Of a stretch of DNA of 64,000 nt, positions 43,924 through 53,093 are shown one piece after another. The notes under the pieces are model-generated. The model saw only the letters and a program-made list of their open reading frames with translations. It had not been told where the DNA came from and ran no database searches. Position 1 is the first letter of the stretch; each line of letters begins with the position of its first letter. This DNA is from Devosia sp. (GTDB lineage: Bacteria > Pseudomonadota > Alphaproteobacteria > Rhizobiales > Devosiaceae), in contig NZ_JAQGJM010000027.1 in the NCBI RefSeq assembly GCF_028290625.1, positions 1-64,000 on the forward strand, read 5' to 3'. The position numbers and the translations under genes were made by a program.

Positions 43924-44247
43924 GTGACGGAAACGATCACCAAGGCGATGTTATGCGCCGCCGTGGCACGGCGGACGGGCTTGCCCAAGGCCGATGTGGC
44001 GGCAATCAGCGACGCAATGTTCGCTGCCATGAGCGCTGCGCTGACGGCCGGCGACTATGTCAAGCTAAGCGCCTTCGGCACGCTGGCGGTTCGGCCTCGT
44101 GCCGAACGGGTGGGCCGTAATCCGCGCACCGGCGAACAGCACCGGATTGCCCCCCGCCATACCGTAACCTTCATCCCCAGCGGGCAATTGCGCGAGGCGC
44201 TGTGCGACCTGACAGAAACCAGGACGTTGGTGTCAGCGGATAGCTAG
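43924..44247 (+). CDS. HU/IHF-family DNA-binding protein
   Basis: A 107-aa nucleoid-associated protein. The N-terminal dimerisation helices (ITKAMLCAAVARRTGLPKADV) are followed by VKLSAFGTLAVRPRAERVGRNPRTGE, the beta-arm region with the RNP turn that intercalates in DNA. APRHTVTFIPS follows. The C-terminal extension (about 17 residues) is slightly longer than usual. It is more IHF/HimA-like in the arm, but I would not assign a subunit. The start is GTG at 43924 behind AGGAGG. Confidence 0.88.
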   Translation: MTETITKAMLCAAVARRTGLPKADVAAISDAMFAAMSAALTAGDYVKLSAFGTLAVRPRAERVGRNPRTGEQHRIAPRHTVTFIPSGQLREALCDLTETRTLVSADS

Positions 44248-44291
44248 GCGTCGAGCGCTGACGGACGAAGGCGCAGCAGCATAGACAGGGT

Positions 44292-44328
44292 TCCCCGACG
44301 CCAGTAGCGTCTCCTCGGAGTCGGGGGA
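44292..44328 (+). promoter_or_regulatory. Leader hairpin covering the ribosome site of the acyl-CoA dehydrogenase gene
   Basis: TCCCCGAC (44292-44299) can pair with GTCGGGGGA (44320-44328). The 3' arm contains the GGGGGA ribosome site of the gene starting at 44334, and an inner GACG/CGTC pair can extend the structure. Translation could therefore depend on melting or a bound factor. Confidence 0.4.
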
Positions 44329-44333
44329 TCGTC

Positions 44334-46073
44334 ATGAGCTATACCGCGCCGCTTGCCGAGATATGCTTCGTTCTGGACGAACTGTGCGGTTATGCCGACA
44401 TCGTTTTGCTACCCGGGCTGGGAGATGCCGATCGGGACCTGGTCGCTTCGGTACTCGAAGAGGCAGGCAAGTTCGCCAGCACTGTGCTGGCCCCACTTAA
44501 TCGTGTCGGCGACAAGCAGGGCGCGACATGGTCTGCGGGGGGCGTAACCACGCCGCCGGGCTGGGTCGCGGCCTACAAAAGCTTCACCCAAAGCGGCTGG
44601 AACAGCCCGTCGGCGAGCGCCGAGACCGGCGGCATGGGCCTGCCTTACGTGGTCAATGCGGCGATCCAGGAAATCTTCCAGAGCGCTAACATGGCCTTCG
44701 CGCTGTGTCCCATGCTGACGCAGGGCGCGATTGAGGCGATCGACAAATATGCGGCGCCCGAGCTGCGCGCGATCTATCTGGACAAACTGGTCAGTGGCGA
44801 ATGGACCGGGGCGATGGACCTGACCGAGCCGCAGGCGGGCTCGGACCTGGCCGCGGTGCGCACCACCGCCATGCCCGACGGCGATGCCTTCCGGCTCAAG
44901 GGGCAGAAGATCTTCATCACCTATGGCGAGCACGACATGGCGGACAATATCGTCCACCTGGTGCTGGCGCGGTTGCCCGATGCGCCGGCGGGCGTGAAGG
45001 GGATTTCGCTGTTCCTGGTCCCCAAACTCCTGGTTGAAACCGATGGCAGCCTTGGCGCGCGCAACGATGTCAGCTGCGTCTCGATCGAGCACAAGCTGGG
45101 CATCCACGGCAGCCCGACCTGCACCATGGTCTATGGCGACGGGCCGGGTGCGCTGGGGTTTCTGATTGGCGAGGCCAATCGCGGGCTCGAATATATGTTC
45201 ACCATGATGAACGCGGCGCGGCTCAGCGTCGGCCTGCAAGGTGTGGGCATTGCCGAGCGGGCCTATCAGCAGGCATTGGCCTTTGCGCGCGAGCGTAAGC
45301 AAGGTCGCGCGACGGGCGCCAGCGGATCGTCGGCTATCATCGAGCACGCCGATGTCGCCCGCATGCTGGGCCTGATGCGTGGTAAGACCGAAGCGGCGCG
45401 GGCAATCTGCTACCAGGCGGCGGCGGCGCTGGATCTAGCGACCCGTTCGGAGGATGCGGAGGAACGCGCAAGGCAGCAGCGACGGGTCGATTTGCTGATC
45501 CCGATTGCCAAGGGCTGGTCGACGGAAATCGCCGTCGAGGTCGCGTCGCTGGGTATCCAGGTGCATGGCGGCATGGGTTTTATCGAGGAAACTGGCGCAG
45601 CGCAGCATTTGCGCGATGCGCGCATCACCACCATCTATGAGGGCACGACAGGCATTCAGGCGCTGGACCTGGTGGGCCGCAAGATTGCCCGCGACAAGGG
45701 CCAGGCGGTGCGCGAACTGGTTGAGGACATGCGCAATAGCGCCAGCGCAGGCGGCCGCCCGGTCATGGGCATGACGACCCAGGCCGCCTATTTGATAGAA
45801 GAGGCGGCGCGCTGGTTGCTGGACGAAGGGGCCAAAAATATCGCCCTGCCCAGCGCGGCGGCCGTTAACACGCTCCATCTGTTCGGCATCTGCATCGGCG
45901 CCTGGCGGGCGGCGGAAGCGTCGCACGCGGCAATCGATACCGCCTTTGCCGAAACCAAAGCGGCGATGGCGGCCTTCTATGCCGACCAGATATTCCCCGA
46001 AGCGCGGGCTCGGCTGGACGGCATTGTTGGATCGAGCGCCGTGCTGAACCTGCGCCCCGACCTGTTCAACTGA
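44334..46073 (+). CDS. Acyl-CoA dehydrogenase, DmdC-like (large, about 580 aa)
   Basis: A 579-aa flavoprotein of the long acyl-CoA dehydrogenase subgroup that includes 3-methylmercaptopropionyl-CoA dehydrogenase (DmdC). Features: the N-terminal extension typical of this group, FAD/substrate motifs [17 protein letters not shown] and [24 protein letters not shown] (in part: [10 protein letters not shown]), [11 protein letters not shown], and the [13 protein letters not shown] block, where the Glu is the catalytic base. Many members act on ordinary acyl-CoAs, so the DMSP link is not proven. It faces etfA with only 3 bp between stops; ETF is its likely electron acceptor. Confidence 0.88.
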   Translation: MSYTAPLAEICFVLDELCGYADIVLLPGLGDADRDLVASVLEEAGKFASTVLAPLNRVGDKQGATWSAGGVTTPPGWVAAYKSFTQSGWNSPSASAETGGMGLPYVVNAAIQEIFQSANMAFALCPMLTQGAIEAIDKYAAPELRAIYLDKLVSGEWTGAMDLTEPQAGSDLAAVRTTAMPDGDAFRLKGQKIFITYGEHDMADNIVHLVLARLPDAPAGVKGISLFLVPKLLVETDGSLGARNDVSCVSIEHKLGIHGSPTCTMVYGDGPGALGFLIGEANRGLEYMFTMMNAARLSVGLQGVGIAERAYQQALAFARERKQGRATGASGSSAIIEHADVARMLGLMRGKTEAARAICYQAAAALDLATRSEDAEERARQQRRVDLLIPIAKGWSTEIAVEVASLGIQVHGGMGFIEETGAAQHLRDARITTIYEGTTGIQALDLVGRKIARDKGQAVRELVEDMRNSASAGGRPVMGMTTQAAYLIEEAARWLLDEGAKNIALPSAAAVNTLHLFGICIGAWRAAEASHAAIDTAFAETKAAMAAFYADQIFPEARARLDGIVGSSAVLNLRPDLFN

Positions 46074-46076
46074 GGC

Positions 46077-47006
46077 TCAGTCGAGGGCCTTGACCAGCGC
46101 CGGCACCAGGGTGAACAGATCGCCCACCAGGCCGAAATCGGCGACCTGGAAGATTGGCGCATCGGCGTCCTTGTTGATGGCGACGACGATCCGGGAATCC
46201 TTCATGCCGGCCAGATGCTGGATGGCGCCGGAAATGCCGATGGCGATATAAAGCTCGGGCGCGACGACCTTGCCGGTCTGGCCGACCTGCATGTCGTTGG
46301 CGGCGTAGCCGGCATCGACCGCGGCGCGCGAGGCGCCGATGGCGGCATTGAGCTTGTCGGCGAGTGGGGCCAGCACTTCATCGAACTTTTCGGCCGAACC
46401 CAGGGCGCGGCCGCCGGAGACGACGATGCGGGCGCCGGCCAGTTCGGGACGAACGGAAGCGGAAAGTTCGGCACCGAGCCAGCGCGATCTGCCGTCATCG
46501 GCGGGGACGGCCAGGGCCTCGATTGGCGCATTGCCGCCCTCGCCTGTGGCGGTGAACGCCGAGATGCGGATGGTCAGCACCAGCTTGCCGGAGGCCTGCA
46601 CGGTTTCGATGGCGTTGCCGGCATAGATCGGGCGCTCGAAGGTATCGGGGGCGATGACCTTGCTGACTTCGGAAACCTGCATCACGTCGAGCAGAGCCGC
46701 GACGCGCGGCAGTGTGTTCTTGCCCGTCGAGGTGGCGGGCGCGACGATCGCGTCATAGTTGCCGGCCAGCGATACCAGCAGAGCTGAGAATGGCTCGGCC
46801 AGTTGATGGGCCAGGCTTTCGGCATCGGCGCTCAGCACCTTGGCGACGCCGTCGAGCTTCGCTGCGGCAGCGGCAATGGCACCGACCTCGTGGCCGGCGA
46901 CGAGGATATGCACCGGCGCGCCGAGCGCTTTGGCGGCGGTCAGGGCCTTGGCGGTGGCTTCGTTGAGGGTTTTGCCGTCGTGTTCGGCGAGGATCAGGGT
47001 CGTCAT
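46077..47006 (-). CDS. etfA: Electron transfer flavoprotein alpha subunit EtfA
   Basis: A 309-aa FAD-carrying subunit. The C-terminal FAD domain has [55 protein letters not shown] (quoted in parts: [28 protein letters not shown]) and [23 protein letters not shown]. The N-terminal domain starts [17 protein letters not shown]. It transfers electrons from acyl-CoA dehydrogenases to ETF:quinone oxidoreductase. It is 1 nt after etfB. Confidence 0.96.
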   Translation of the reverse strand: MTTLILAEHDGKTLNEATAKALTAAKALGAPVHILVAGHEVGAIAAAAAKLDGVAKVLSADAESLAHQLAEPFSALLVSLAGNYDAIVAPATSTGKNTLPRVAALLDVMQVSEVSKVIAPDTFERPIYAGNAIETVQASGKLVLTIRISAFTATGEGGNAPIEALAVPADDGRSRWLGAELSASVRPELAGARIVVSGGRALGSAEKFDEVLAPLADKLNAAIGASRAAVDAGYAANDMQVGQTGKVVAPELYIAIGISGAIQHLAGMKDSRIVVAINKDADAPIFQVADFGLVGDLFTLVPALVKALD

Positions 47007-47007
47007 G

Positions 47008-47757
47008 TCAGAGCACTCCCGCCTGCTTGAGCTTGGCTGCCAGTTCCTCGGCAGAGGCGACGATGATGCCGGCGGTGCGACCGGCGGGCTCGGTGGTTTT
47101 GAGTACGGTCAGGCGCGGCGCGATGTCGACACCCAGGGTTTCTGGGCTCGTCTCATCGAGCGGCTTCTTCTTGGCCTTCATGATATTGGGCAAGGACGCA
47201 TAGCGCGGCTCGTTGAGGCGCAGATCGGCGGTGACCACGGCGGGCAGCATCAGGCGCAGGGTTTCGAGACCGCCATCGATCTCGCGGGTCACATCCATGC
47301 TGCCGGTGCCGATGACGATCTTGGAGGCAAAGGTCGCCTGCGGCCAGCCCAGCAGGGCCGAGAGCATCTGGCCGGTCTGGTTGCTGTCGTCATCGATGGC
47401 TTGCTTGCCCAGGATCACGAGGTCTGGCGCTTCTGATGCAATGACGGCTTTTAGCACTTTTGCGACTGCCAGCGGCTCGATGCGGGGGGCGTCGGTCTTC
47501 ACATGGATGGCGCGGTCGGCGCCCATGGCAAGGCCAGCGCGCAGGGTTTCGGCGGACTTTTCAGAGCCCACGGTGACGATGACGACCTCGGTGGCCGTGC
47601 CGGCTTCCCTGAGGCGCAAAGCCTCCTCGATGGCGTTTTCATCAAACGGATTCATCGACATTTTGACATTGGCGGTATCGACGCCCGATCCGTCGGGTTT
47701 GACGCGAATCTTGACGTTGGCGTCCACCACCCGTTTGACGGGCACGAGAATCTTCAT
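47008..47757 (-). CDS. etfB: Electron transfer flavoprotein beta subunit EtfB
   Basis: A 249-aa AMP-binding subunit beginning [19 protein letters not shown], the standard EtfB start. [48 protein letters not shown] and the signature-containing [29 protein letters not shown] (in part: [19 protein letters not shown]) follow. The start is the ATG at 47757. It forms etfBA with the next gene and shares the transcript with the upstream ETF:QO gene after an 81-nt gap. Confidence 0.96.
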   Translation of the reverse strand: MKILVPVKRVVDANVKIRVKPDGSGVDTANVKMSMNPFDENAIEEALRLREAGTATEVVIVTVGSEKSAETLRAGLAMGADRAIHVKTDAPRIEPLAVAKVLKAVIASEAPDLVILGKQAIDDDSNQTGQMLSALLGWPQATFASKIVIGTGSMDVTREIDGGLETLRLMLPAVVTADLRLNEPRYASLPNIMKAKKKPLDETSPETLGVDIAPRLTVLKTTEPAGRTAGIIVASAEELAAKLKQAGVL

Positions 47758-47838
47758 GTCGGAAAGTCCTCCGCAAGCACTGCCGCGCTTAAAGCAGGAC
47801 GGGGCGGAGCGCGCAAGTTTTAGCGCCCCGGCTGCGCC

Positions 47839-49470
47839 TCACATATTGACGTAGTTCGGCCCGCCACCGCCCTCGGGCGGGACCCAATCGATGTTCTGGT
47901 TTGGGTCTTTTATGTCGCAGGTTTTGCAGTGGACGCAGTTTTGCGCGTTGATGACGTAGCTGCCGTCCACCCATTCATAGACGCCGGCGGGGCAATAGCG
48001 GGTGGAGGGCCCGGCGAAGACATCCAGTTCGCTGGCTTTCTGCAAGGCCAGATCGGCGACATGCAGATGGGGCGGCTGATTTTCCTCGTGATTGGTGCCG
48101 GAAATGAACACCGAGGAGAGCCGATCGAAGGTCAGCATGCCATCGCGCTTGGGGTAATCGATCGGCTGGTGCAGGGCGGCGGGTTCGAGCGTGGCGTGAT
48201 CGGGTTTGCCGTGGCGCAGCGTGCCAAATAGCGACGCACCGAAAAGGGTATTGCACCACATATCGAAGCCGGCGAGGCCCATTCCGAAGAGGGTGCCGAA
48301 GCGGGAGAGCAGCGGCTTGACGTTGCGGACCTTGTGCAGGTCCTTGCCGATGGCGCCCGCGCGGAGGGCGGCGTCGAGATCGGCCAGCGTATCGCCGGAA
48401 CGGCCCGCGGCTAGAGCGGCGGCGACGTGTTCGGCGGTGACGATGCCCGAGAGCACGGCGTTATGGCTGCCCTTGATGCGCGGGAGATTGACGAAGCCGG
48501 CCGCGTCACCAATCAGCGCTCCGCCGGGGAAGGCGAGCTTGGGGATGGACTGGTAGCCGCCCTCGGAAATGGCGCGGGCGCCGTAAGATAAGCGCTTGGC
48601 ACCCTCGAAAGTGCCCTTGATGGCCGGGTGGGTCTTGAGGCGCTGGAATTCGTCGAAGGGGGAGAGGTATGGGTTTTTATAGTTGAGGTGGACAACGAAG
48701 CCGATGGCGACCTGGTTGTCTTCGAGGTGATAGATATAGGAGCCGCCGCCAACTGTATCCTGCAGCGGCCAGCCCAGTGTGTGCTGCACGAGGCCGGGCC
48801 TGTGGTTGGCGTCGGCGACCTGCCAGATTTCCTTGAAACCGATGCCGTATTTCTGGAAATCGGACTCTTTGGCCAGGCCGAATTCGGCGATGGCCCGCTT
48901 GGTGAGCGAGCCGCGCACGCCTTCGGCGAGGAGCACATATTTGCCCTTGAGCGCCATGCCGCGGGCGAAATTTGGGCCCGGCTGGCCGGATTTCTCGATG
49001 CCCATGTCGCCAGTGGCGACGCCCACCACGACACCGTCCTCGACCAGCAGTTCGGCGCCGGCAAAGCCGGGATAGATGTCGACGCCCAGCGCCTCGGCTT
49101 CGGTCGCCAGCCATTTGCAGACGTTGGCGAGCGAGACGATGTAATTGCCGTGATTGCTCATCAGCGGTGGCATGATGAAGTTGGGCAACGGGAAGGCGGA
49201 TTTTTCCGTCAGCCAGACGAAGCGATCATCGGTGACGGCCGTCTTGATCGGCGTTTCGCGTTCTCGCCAGTCGGGGATGAGCTCATCGAGGCCGGATGGA
49301 TCGATGACCGCGCCCGAAATGATGTGCGAGCCGACTTCGGCGCCTTTTTCCACGATCAGGACGCTCAGGTCGGGCGAGAGTTGCTTGAGCCGGATCGCTG
49401 CGGCAAGGCCTGAGGGGCCGGCGCCGACGATGACAACGTCGAATTCCATCTCTTCGCGCGGCTCGGTCAT
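47839..49470 (-). CDS. Electron transfer flavoprotein:ubiquinone oxidoreductase
   Basis: A 543-aa membrane-associated FAD and 4Fe-4S enzyme that passes ETF electrons to quinone. It has the FAD Rossmann motif VVIVGAGPSGLAAAIRL, EKGAEVGSHIISGAV, GDAAGFVNLPRIKGSHNA and a C-terminal ferredoxin-like cluster domain. The four cysteines fall in TRYCPAGVYEW and QNCVHCKTCDIKDP. Length is typical. It lies upstream of etfBA on the same strand, completing the chain from acyl-CoA dehydrogenase to the respiratory quinone pool. Confidence 0.95.
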   Translation of the reverse strand: MTEPREEMEFDVVIVGAGPSGLAAAIRLKQLSPDLSVLIVEKGAEVGSHIISGAVIDPSGLDELIPDWRERETPIKTAVTDDRFVWLTEKSAFPLPNFIMPPLMSNHGNYIVSLANVCKWLATEAEALGVDIYPGFAGAELLVEDGVVVGVATGDMGIEKSGQPGPNFARGMALKGKYVLLAEGVRGSLTKRAIAEFGLAKESDFQKYGIGFKEIWQVADANHRPGLVQHTLGWPLQDTVGGGSYIYHLEDNQVAIGFVVHLNYKNPYLSPFDEFQRLKTHPAIKGTFEGAKRLSYGARAISEGGYQSIPKLAFPGGALIGDAAGFVNLPRIKGSHNAVLSGIVTAEHVAAALAAGRSGDTLADLDAALRAGAIGKDLHKVRNVKPLLSRFGTLFGMGLAGFDMWCNTLFGASLFGTLRHGKPDHATLEPAALHQPIDYPKRDGMLTFDRLSSVFISGTNHEENQPPHLHVADLALQKASELDVFAGPSTRYCPAGVYEWVDGSYVINAQNCVHCKTCDIKDPNQNIDWVPPEGGGGPNYVNM

Positions 49471-49593
49471 GGTCTGTCTCGCTGGGAACGTGGCTGGGCC
49501 TTACCATCCACGTTTCGGCGACTGCAAGCACGCAATTATGTGAGTGGAAATGCTTTTCGCCGCAGCCGCCCGCGACAGCACGATGATGCCGGA

Positions 49594-50697
49594 TCAGCCG
49601 CGAACAAAGGCCAGTGGCACGGTGAAGGCCCAGCTATTGCGATCGGCCCCCGCGGGGATCGGCGGGAATGGCGCGGCACGGGTCACGGTATCGACCCCAG
49701 CCTGGTCGATGGCGGCATTGCCGGACGACTTGACCACGCGGATGCCCGAGGGCTGACCACCAGCCGAAACGGTGAACTGCACATGCACTTCTCCAGCGGC
49801 ACCGCCGCCGCCACGTGGATAGCGCAGGGCACGGCGCAGCTTGGACACGACCTGGGTGGGATAGCGGGCCACATCGGCATCGCCGCCCGAACCGGAATTG
49901 CCCTGCTGGCCGGCCGAGGGTTTTGCCGCAACGGTGTCGGCCTGGTTCTGGCCGCCATTGCCGGCAGGGACGGACGGACGCAGCTGCGCCTGTTGCTGCA
50001 CCGGCGGCTTGGGCGTGGCGCGCGGCGGCGGGGCGGCGGCGACCTGCTGGCGGGGGCGCTGCATCGGCTCGGATGGACGGGGACGGCTGAGGGTATGGGG
50101 AACGGGCGCAACCTTGAGGTCGGTGACCTCGGTGGGCTGCAAGCTTTCCTGTTGTACCGGCTGGACCGGGGTTGCGGTTTCGGCCCGCGCTGCGCTCGGG
50201 ATGAGCGGCGCGACGGCTTCGGCTTCCAGCGGCTCGGGCGAGATGGCACTCAATATGGCCACCTCCACGCGGTCCGGTTCGACTTCGCTCAACTCGACCG
50301 GCTCATCCGGGGTCACCGGGGTGGCGCTGGTGGCTTCGACCGGCTCGATCTCGGTGGGTTCGACGGGCTTGGCCTCAGTGGACTTGACCGGCTCGGGTGG
50401 TGGCGGTTCGGCGGATTCGCGTTCCACCGGCGGCTCGAGCGTTTCGGGCTCGACGGCCTCGATGGTCTCGGGCACGGTCGGCGGCAGCGCTTCCGCACCG
50501 GCGGATACCAGCGTTTCGGTGGCGTCGCTTTCGACGGTGCTGGTCTGGTTGGCGGAGACCGAGGCGATGGAGATGACGTCGACCGACACCGATTGGGCGG
50601 CCGGCGCATCGTCGGGTTCGGGCCAGGCGAACATCAGGAGGCCAACGCTGAGCACGGCTGCATGCACCAGCGCTGATCCCGGCAGGGCAAAGTGCAT
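49594..50697 (-). CDS. tonB: TonB energy-transducing protein
   Basis: A 367-aa protein with one N-terminal transmembrane helix (about 8-25), a long Pro/Glu/Val-rich periplasmic spacer (about 60-235, many EP/VEP repeats), and a C-terminal TonB domain. That domain has RYPTQVVSKLRRALRYPRGG, VHVQFTVSAGGQPSGIRVV and AAIDQAGVDTVTRAAPFPPIP. It spans the periplasm to drive the haem receptor. It ends the hmu operon, 1 nt after exbD. The long acidic spacer is unusual in length but normal for alphaproteobacteria. Confidence 0.9.
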   Translation of the reverse strand: MHFALPGSALVHAAVLSVGLLMFAWPEPDDAPAAQSVSVDVISIASVSANQTSTVESDATETLVSAGAEALPPTVPETIEAVEPETLEPPVERESAEPPPPEPVKSTEAKPVEPTEIEPVEATSATPVTPDEPVELSEVEPDRVEVAILSAISPEPLEAEAVAPLIPSAARAETATPVQPVQQESLQPTEVTDLKVAPVPHTLSRPRPSEPMQRPRQQVAAAPPPRATPKPPVQQQAQLRPSVPAGNGGQNQADTVAAKPSAGQQGNSGSGGDADVARYPTQVVSKLRRALRYPRGGGGAAGEVHVQFTVSAGGQPSGIRVVKSSGNAAIDQAGVDTVTRAAPFPPIPAGADRNSWAFTVPLAFVRG

Positions 50698-50698
50698 T

Positions 50699-51148
50699 TC
50701 AGGGCGCCTGCTGCTGTTCGGTGATGAGGCCGATCTTGTCGAAGCCGGCGCCGGACAGCGCGCCCATCACCTGCATGATCATGCCGTATTGGGCGGTGGA
50801 GTCGCCGCGCACGTAGAGGCGTTCGTCGGTCCCCTGGTTGGCCAGGGACTGCACCGTTGAGACAAGCGCGTCGATGGCGACCGGCTCGTTGTCGATGGAG
50901 ATAGCGCCATCAGGCGTCACGGTGACGGTAATCGGCTTGGCATCGACCGGCATGGCCTTGGCGCGGGTCTGGGGCAGATCGACGGGGACGCCCATGGTCA
51001 TCAGTGGGGCCGCGACCATGAAGACGATCAGCAGCACCAGCATGACGTCGACCAGGGGGGTGACGTTGATCTCGCTGATCGGGCTATTGCCACGGCCGCG
51101 ACGGCCTCGCCGGCCGCCGGACTTGGCGCTGCCTGCCGACATGCCCAT
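50699..51148 (-). CDS. exbD: ExbD/TolR-family proton-channel subunit
   Basis: A 149-aa protein with a basic N-terminal tail, one transmembrane helix containing the essential Asp ([19 protein letters not shown]) and a periplasmic domain. NVTPLVD is the family signature. With the ExbB homologue it converts proton flow into TonB motion. By sequence alone TolR is possible; the hmu-tonB context favours ExbD. Its start overlaps the exbB stop by 1 nt. Confidence 0.88.
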   Translation of the reverse strand: MGMSAGSAKSGGRRGRRGRGNSPISEINVTPLVDVMLVLLIVFMVAAPLMTMGVPVDLPQTRAKAMPVDAKPITVTVTPDGAISIDNEPVAIDALVSTVQSLANQGTDERLYVRGDSTAQYGMIMQVMGALSGAGFDKIGLITEQQQAP

Positions 51149-51837
51149 CAGAGAGCCCTGCCCGCATCGATCTGGCGCGACAGCAGCGCGACGAGGCGGT
51201 CGGCGAAGCCTTCGAGCCGTGCGATCAGCTTGCCGGCATCGGCGCTGAGCTTGTTATAGGCAATGACGGCGGGGATGGCTGCGAGCAGGCCGAGAGCGGT
51301 GGCCAGCAGGGCTTCTGCAATACCGGGCGCAACGACGGCAAGACTGGTGTTCTCGGCATTGGCAATGGCGGTGAAGGCATTCATGATGCCCCAGACGGTG
51401 CCGAACAGGCCGACGAACGGTCCGGCGCTGCCGATGGTGGCGAGAAAGCCGAGGCGCTGTTCGAGCTTGGCGCTTTGTTCGGTGACGGCGAGGTCGAGGG
51501 CGATTTCGAGGCGGCTTTGCAGGCCTCCAGCGGCGGCTTGGGCGGCGTGGCTTTTATCCCATTCGTCCATGGCGGCGGCGAACACGGCGGAGAGGCCGCT
51601 GGGGATCTTGCCGGCATAGTCTTGACGCAACTCGGCCAGGGGGCGGCCGGCGGCGAAGGCCTTGTCGAAGGCCGCCATGTCACGGCGCGCCTTGGCATAG
51701 GCGGCAATGCGGTTGGCGATGATGGCCCAGCACCAGATCGAGGCGACCAAGAGGCCGATCATGACGCCCTTGACCACCCAATCGGCCTGCAGGAACAGGG
51801 CCAGCATGGAGAAATCATGGGCGGGGGCGGTTTCCAT
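51148..51837 (-). CDS. exbB: ExbB/TolQ-family proton-channel subunit
   Basis: A 229-aa inner-membrane protein with three helices (about 18-38, 130-155, 170-192). [21 protein letters not shown] is the MotA/TolQ/ExbB signature, and [20 protein letters not shown] follows. The residue pattern is rather TolQ-like, but the neighbours are exbD and tonB and no tol-pal genes are present. The start is the ATG at 51837, behind AAGGAT; the codon before it is TTG. It follows the unknown periplasmic-protein gene by 11 nt. Confidence 0.87.
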   Translation of the reverse strand: METAPAHDFSMLALFLQADWVVKGVMIGLLVASIWCWAIIANRIAAYAKARRDMAAFDKAFAAGRPLAELRQDYAGKIPSGLSAVFAAAMDEWDKSHAAQAAAGGLQSRLEIALDLAVTEQSAKLEQRLGFLATIGSAGPFVGLFGTVWGIMNAFTAIANAENTSLAVVAPGIAEALLATALGLLAAIPAVIAYNKLSADAGKLIARLEGFADRLVALLSRQIDAGRAL

Positions 51838-51848
51838 CAAAGATATCC

Positions 51849-52271
51849 TTAGAGGCCGAAGGTGATGCTTGGTCTTGTCGTGGTCTTGAGATTGTCGAGG
51901 CAGGCCGTGGGCGCGAGCCCGGTGCCCTCGCAGGCCGAGACAGTGTTGATCAGCACGCGGCCGATGCCGTCACAGGGCAGGTCAGCCAGTTCGAACTGCA
52001 GGACCTTGGTCTTGCCTTCGGTCAGGCCCTTGAAGTCCAAGTTGACGATCCGGTCGATGGCACCATCGGCATCGAACAGGGCGGTTTCGATGCCGGCACG
52101 GTCGAGCGGGGCACCCAGCTTGTTGGTCGCGAGGAAGGTGACCTTGCAGCCCTTCTCGGTGGGCTGGAGCGCGTTCAGTTCCAGATCGAGCGAGATGGGC
52201 GCAGTCGCCTGCGCGAAGGCGGGAGCGGAGAAGGCGAGGACCAGCCCGATGGCTTTGAACAATGGGGACAT
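51849..52271 (-). CDS. Exported protein of unknown function in the haem-TonB operon, 140 aa
   Basis: The ATG at 52271 starts a signal peptide (MSPLFKAIGLVLAFSAPAFAQ, cleavage after AFA; shown in full as 21 residues would exceed need, core LFKAIGLVLAFSAPAFA). The mature part is beta-rich (ISLDLELNALQPTEKGCKVTF) with four cysteines, in GCKV, PCDG, ACEG and ACLD, that could make two disulfides. The start overlaps the hmuV stop by one base and the stop is 11 nt before exbB, so it is a true operon member. No named domain recognised; a periplasmic role in haem passage or TonB assembly is a guess. Confidence 0.75.
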   Translation of the reverse strand: MSPLFKAIGLVLAFSAPAFAQATAPISLDLELNALQPTEKGCKVTFLATNKLGAPLDRAGIETALFDADGAIDRIVNLDFKGLTEGKTKVLQFELADLPCDGIGRVLINTVSACEGTGLAPTACLDNLKTTTRPSITFGL

Positions 52272-53089
52272 CAGGCGACCTTGGTTTGAATTGCGTCGCG
52301 GCGGACGGCGGATTGGGGGAGGACGAAAGGCATGCCGGGGGCCGGGGTGTGATTGACCTGCATCGGGCAATCGAAGACGTCCGCCAGTAGGGCATCCGTC
52401 AGCACTTCGGAGGGCGTGCCGAAGCCGGCGACACGGCCCTGGCGCAGGGCCAGGATCTGGTCGGCATACATGGCGGCCAGGTTCAGATCGTGCAGGATGG
52501 CGATAACGCCACCGCCCGCATTGGCGAAGGAACGGGCCACATCCATGATCATCAACTGGTGCTTGATATCGAGGCTGGAGACGGGCTCGTCGAGGAACAG
52601 GTAGCGCGGCACGCCATCAAGCACCGGCATCCAGACCTGGCAGAGCACGCGAGCGAGCTGGACGCGCTGCTGTTCGCCACCCGATAGTTCGCCATAAAAG
52701 CGGCCAGCGAAACCATTGAGATCGACGCGGGCCAAAGCCAGTTCAGGCAGACGCTTGCGGGCAGAGAGCGGCACGCCGGAGAGGCCTGCGGTGAGGCCGA
52801 GAGCGACGACTTCGCGCACCGTGAAGGGGAATGGCAGCGCGCTCTGCTGCGGCAGCACGGCGCGGAGCGTGGCGGTCTCGATGGAGCGGAGCAATTGCAG
52901 ATCGCGGCCATTGATGGAGATCAGGCCGTCATAGGCGTAGTCGCGGCACAGGGCCTTCATCAGCGTGGTTTTGCCGGAACCGTTGGGGCCGATAACGGCG
53001 GTCAACTGGCCGGGTTTAGCCGTGAGGCTGACCCCTTCAAGGATGCGGCGACCGGAAATTTCGACGCTGACGTCGTACGCTTCGATCAT
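52271..53089 (-). CDS. hmuV: Haem ABC transporter ATP-binding protein HmuV
   Basis: A 272-aa ATPase of the haem/iron-chelate import class. It has Walker A GPNGSGKTTLMKAL, Q-loop LPQQSALPFPFTVREVV (typical of HmuV/FecE types), signature LSGGEQQRVQLARVL, Walker B LFLDEPVSSLD and H-loop LHDLNLAAMYAD. The ATG at 53089 is chosen; a longer frame overlaps hmuU and lacks homology. It is 4 nt after hmuU. It powers haem uptake through HmuU. Confidence 0.94.
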   Translation of the reverse strand: MIEAYDVSVEISGRRILEGVSLTAKPGQLTAVIGPNGSGKTTLMKALCRDYAYDGLISINGRDLQLLRSIETATLRAVLPQQSALPFPFTVREVVALGLTAGLSGVPLSARKRLPELALARVDLNGFAGRFYGELSGGEQQRVQLARVLCQVWMPVLDGVPRYLFLDEPVSSLDIKHQLMIMDVARSFANAGGGVIAILHDLNLAAMYADQILALRQGRVAGFGTPSEVLTDALLADVFDCPMQVNHTPAPGMPFVLPQSAVRRDAIQTKVA

Positions 53090-53093
53090 GGCA

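Noticed and set aside
48628..49413. Plus-strand frame antisense to the ETF:QO gene
   Set aside because: The minus-strand enzyme has FAD and iron-sulfur motifs; the antisense product has none.
51148..51837. Assignment of the ExbB homologue as TolQ of a Tol-Pal system
   Set aside because: Sequence is TolQ-like, but exbD and tonB follow directly, hmu genes precede, and tolA, tolB and pal are absent here.
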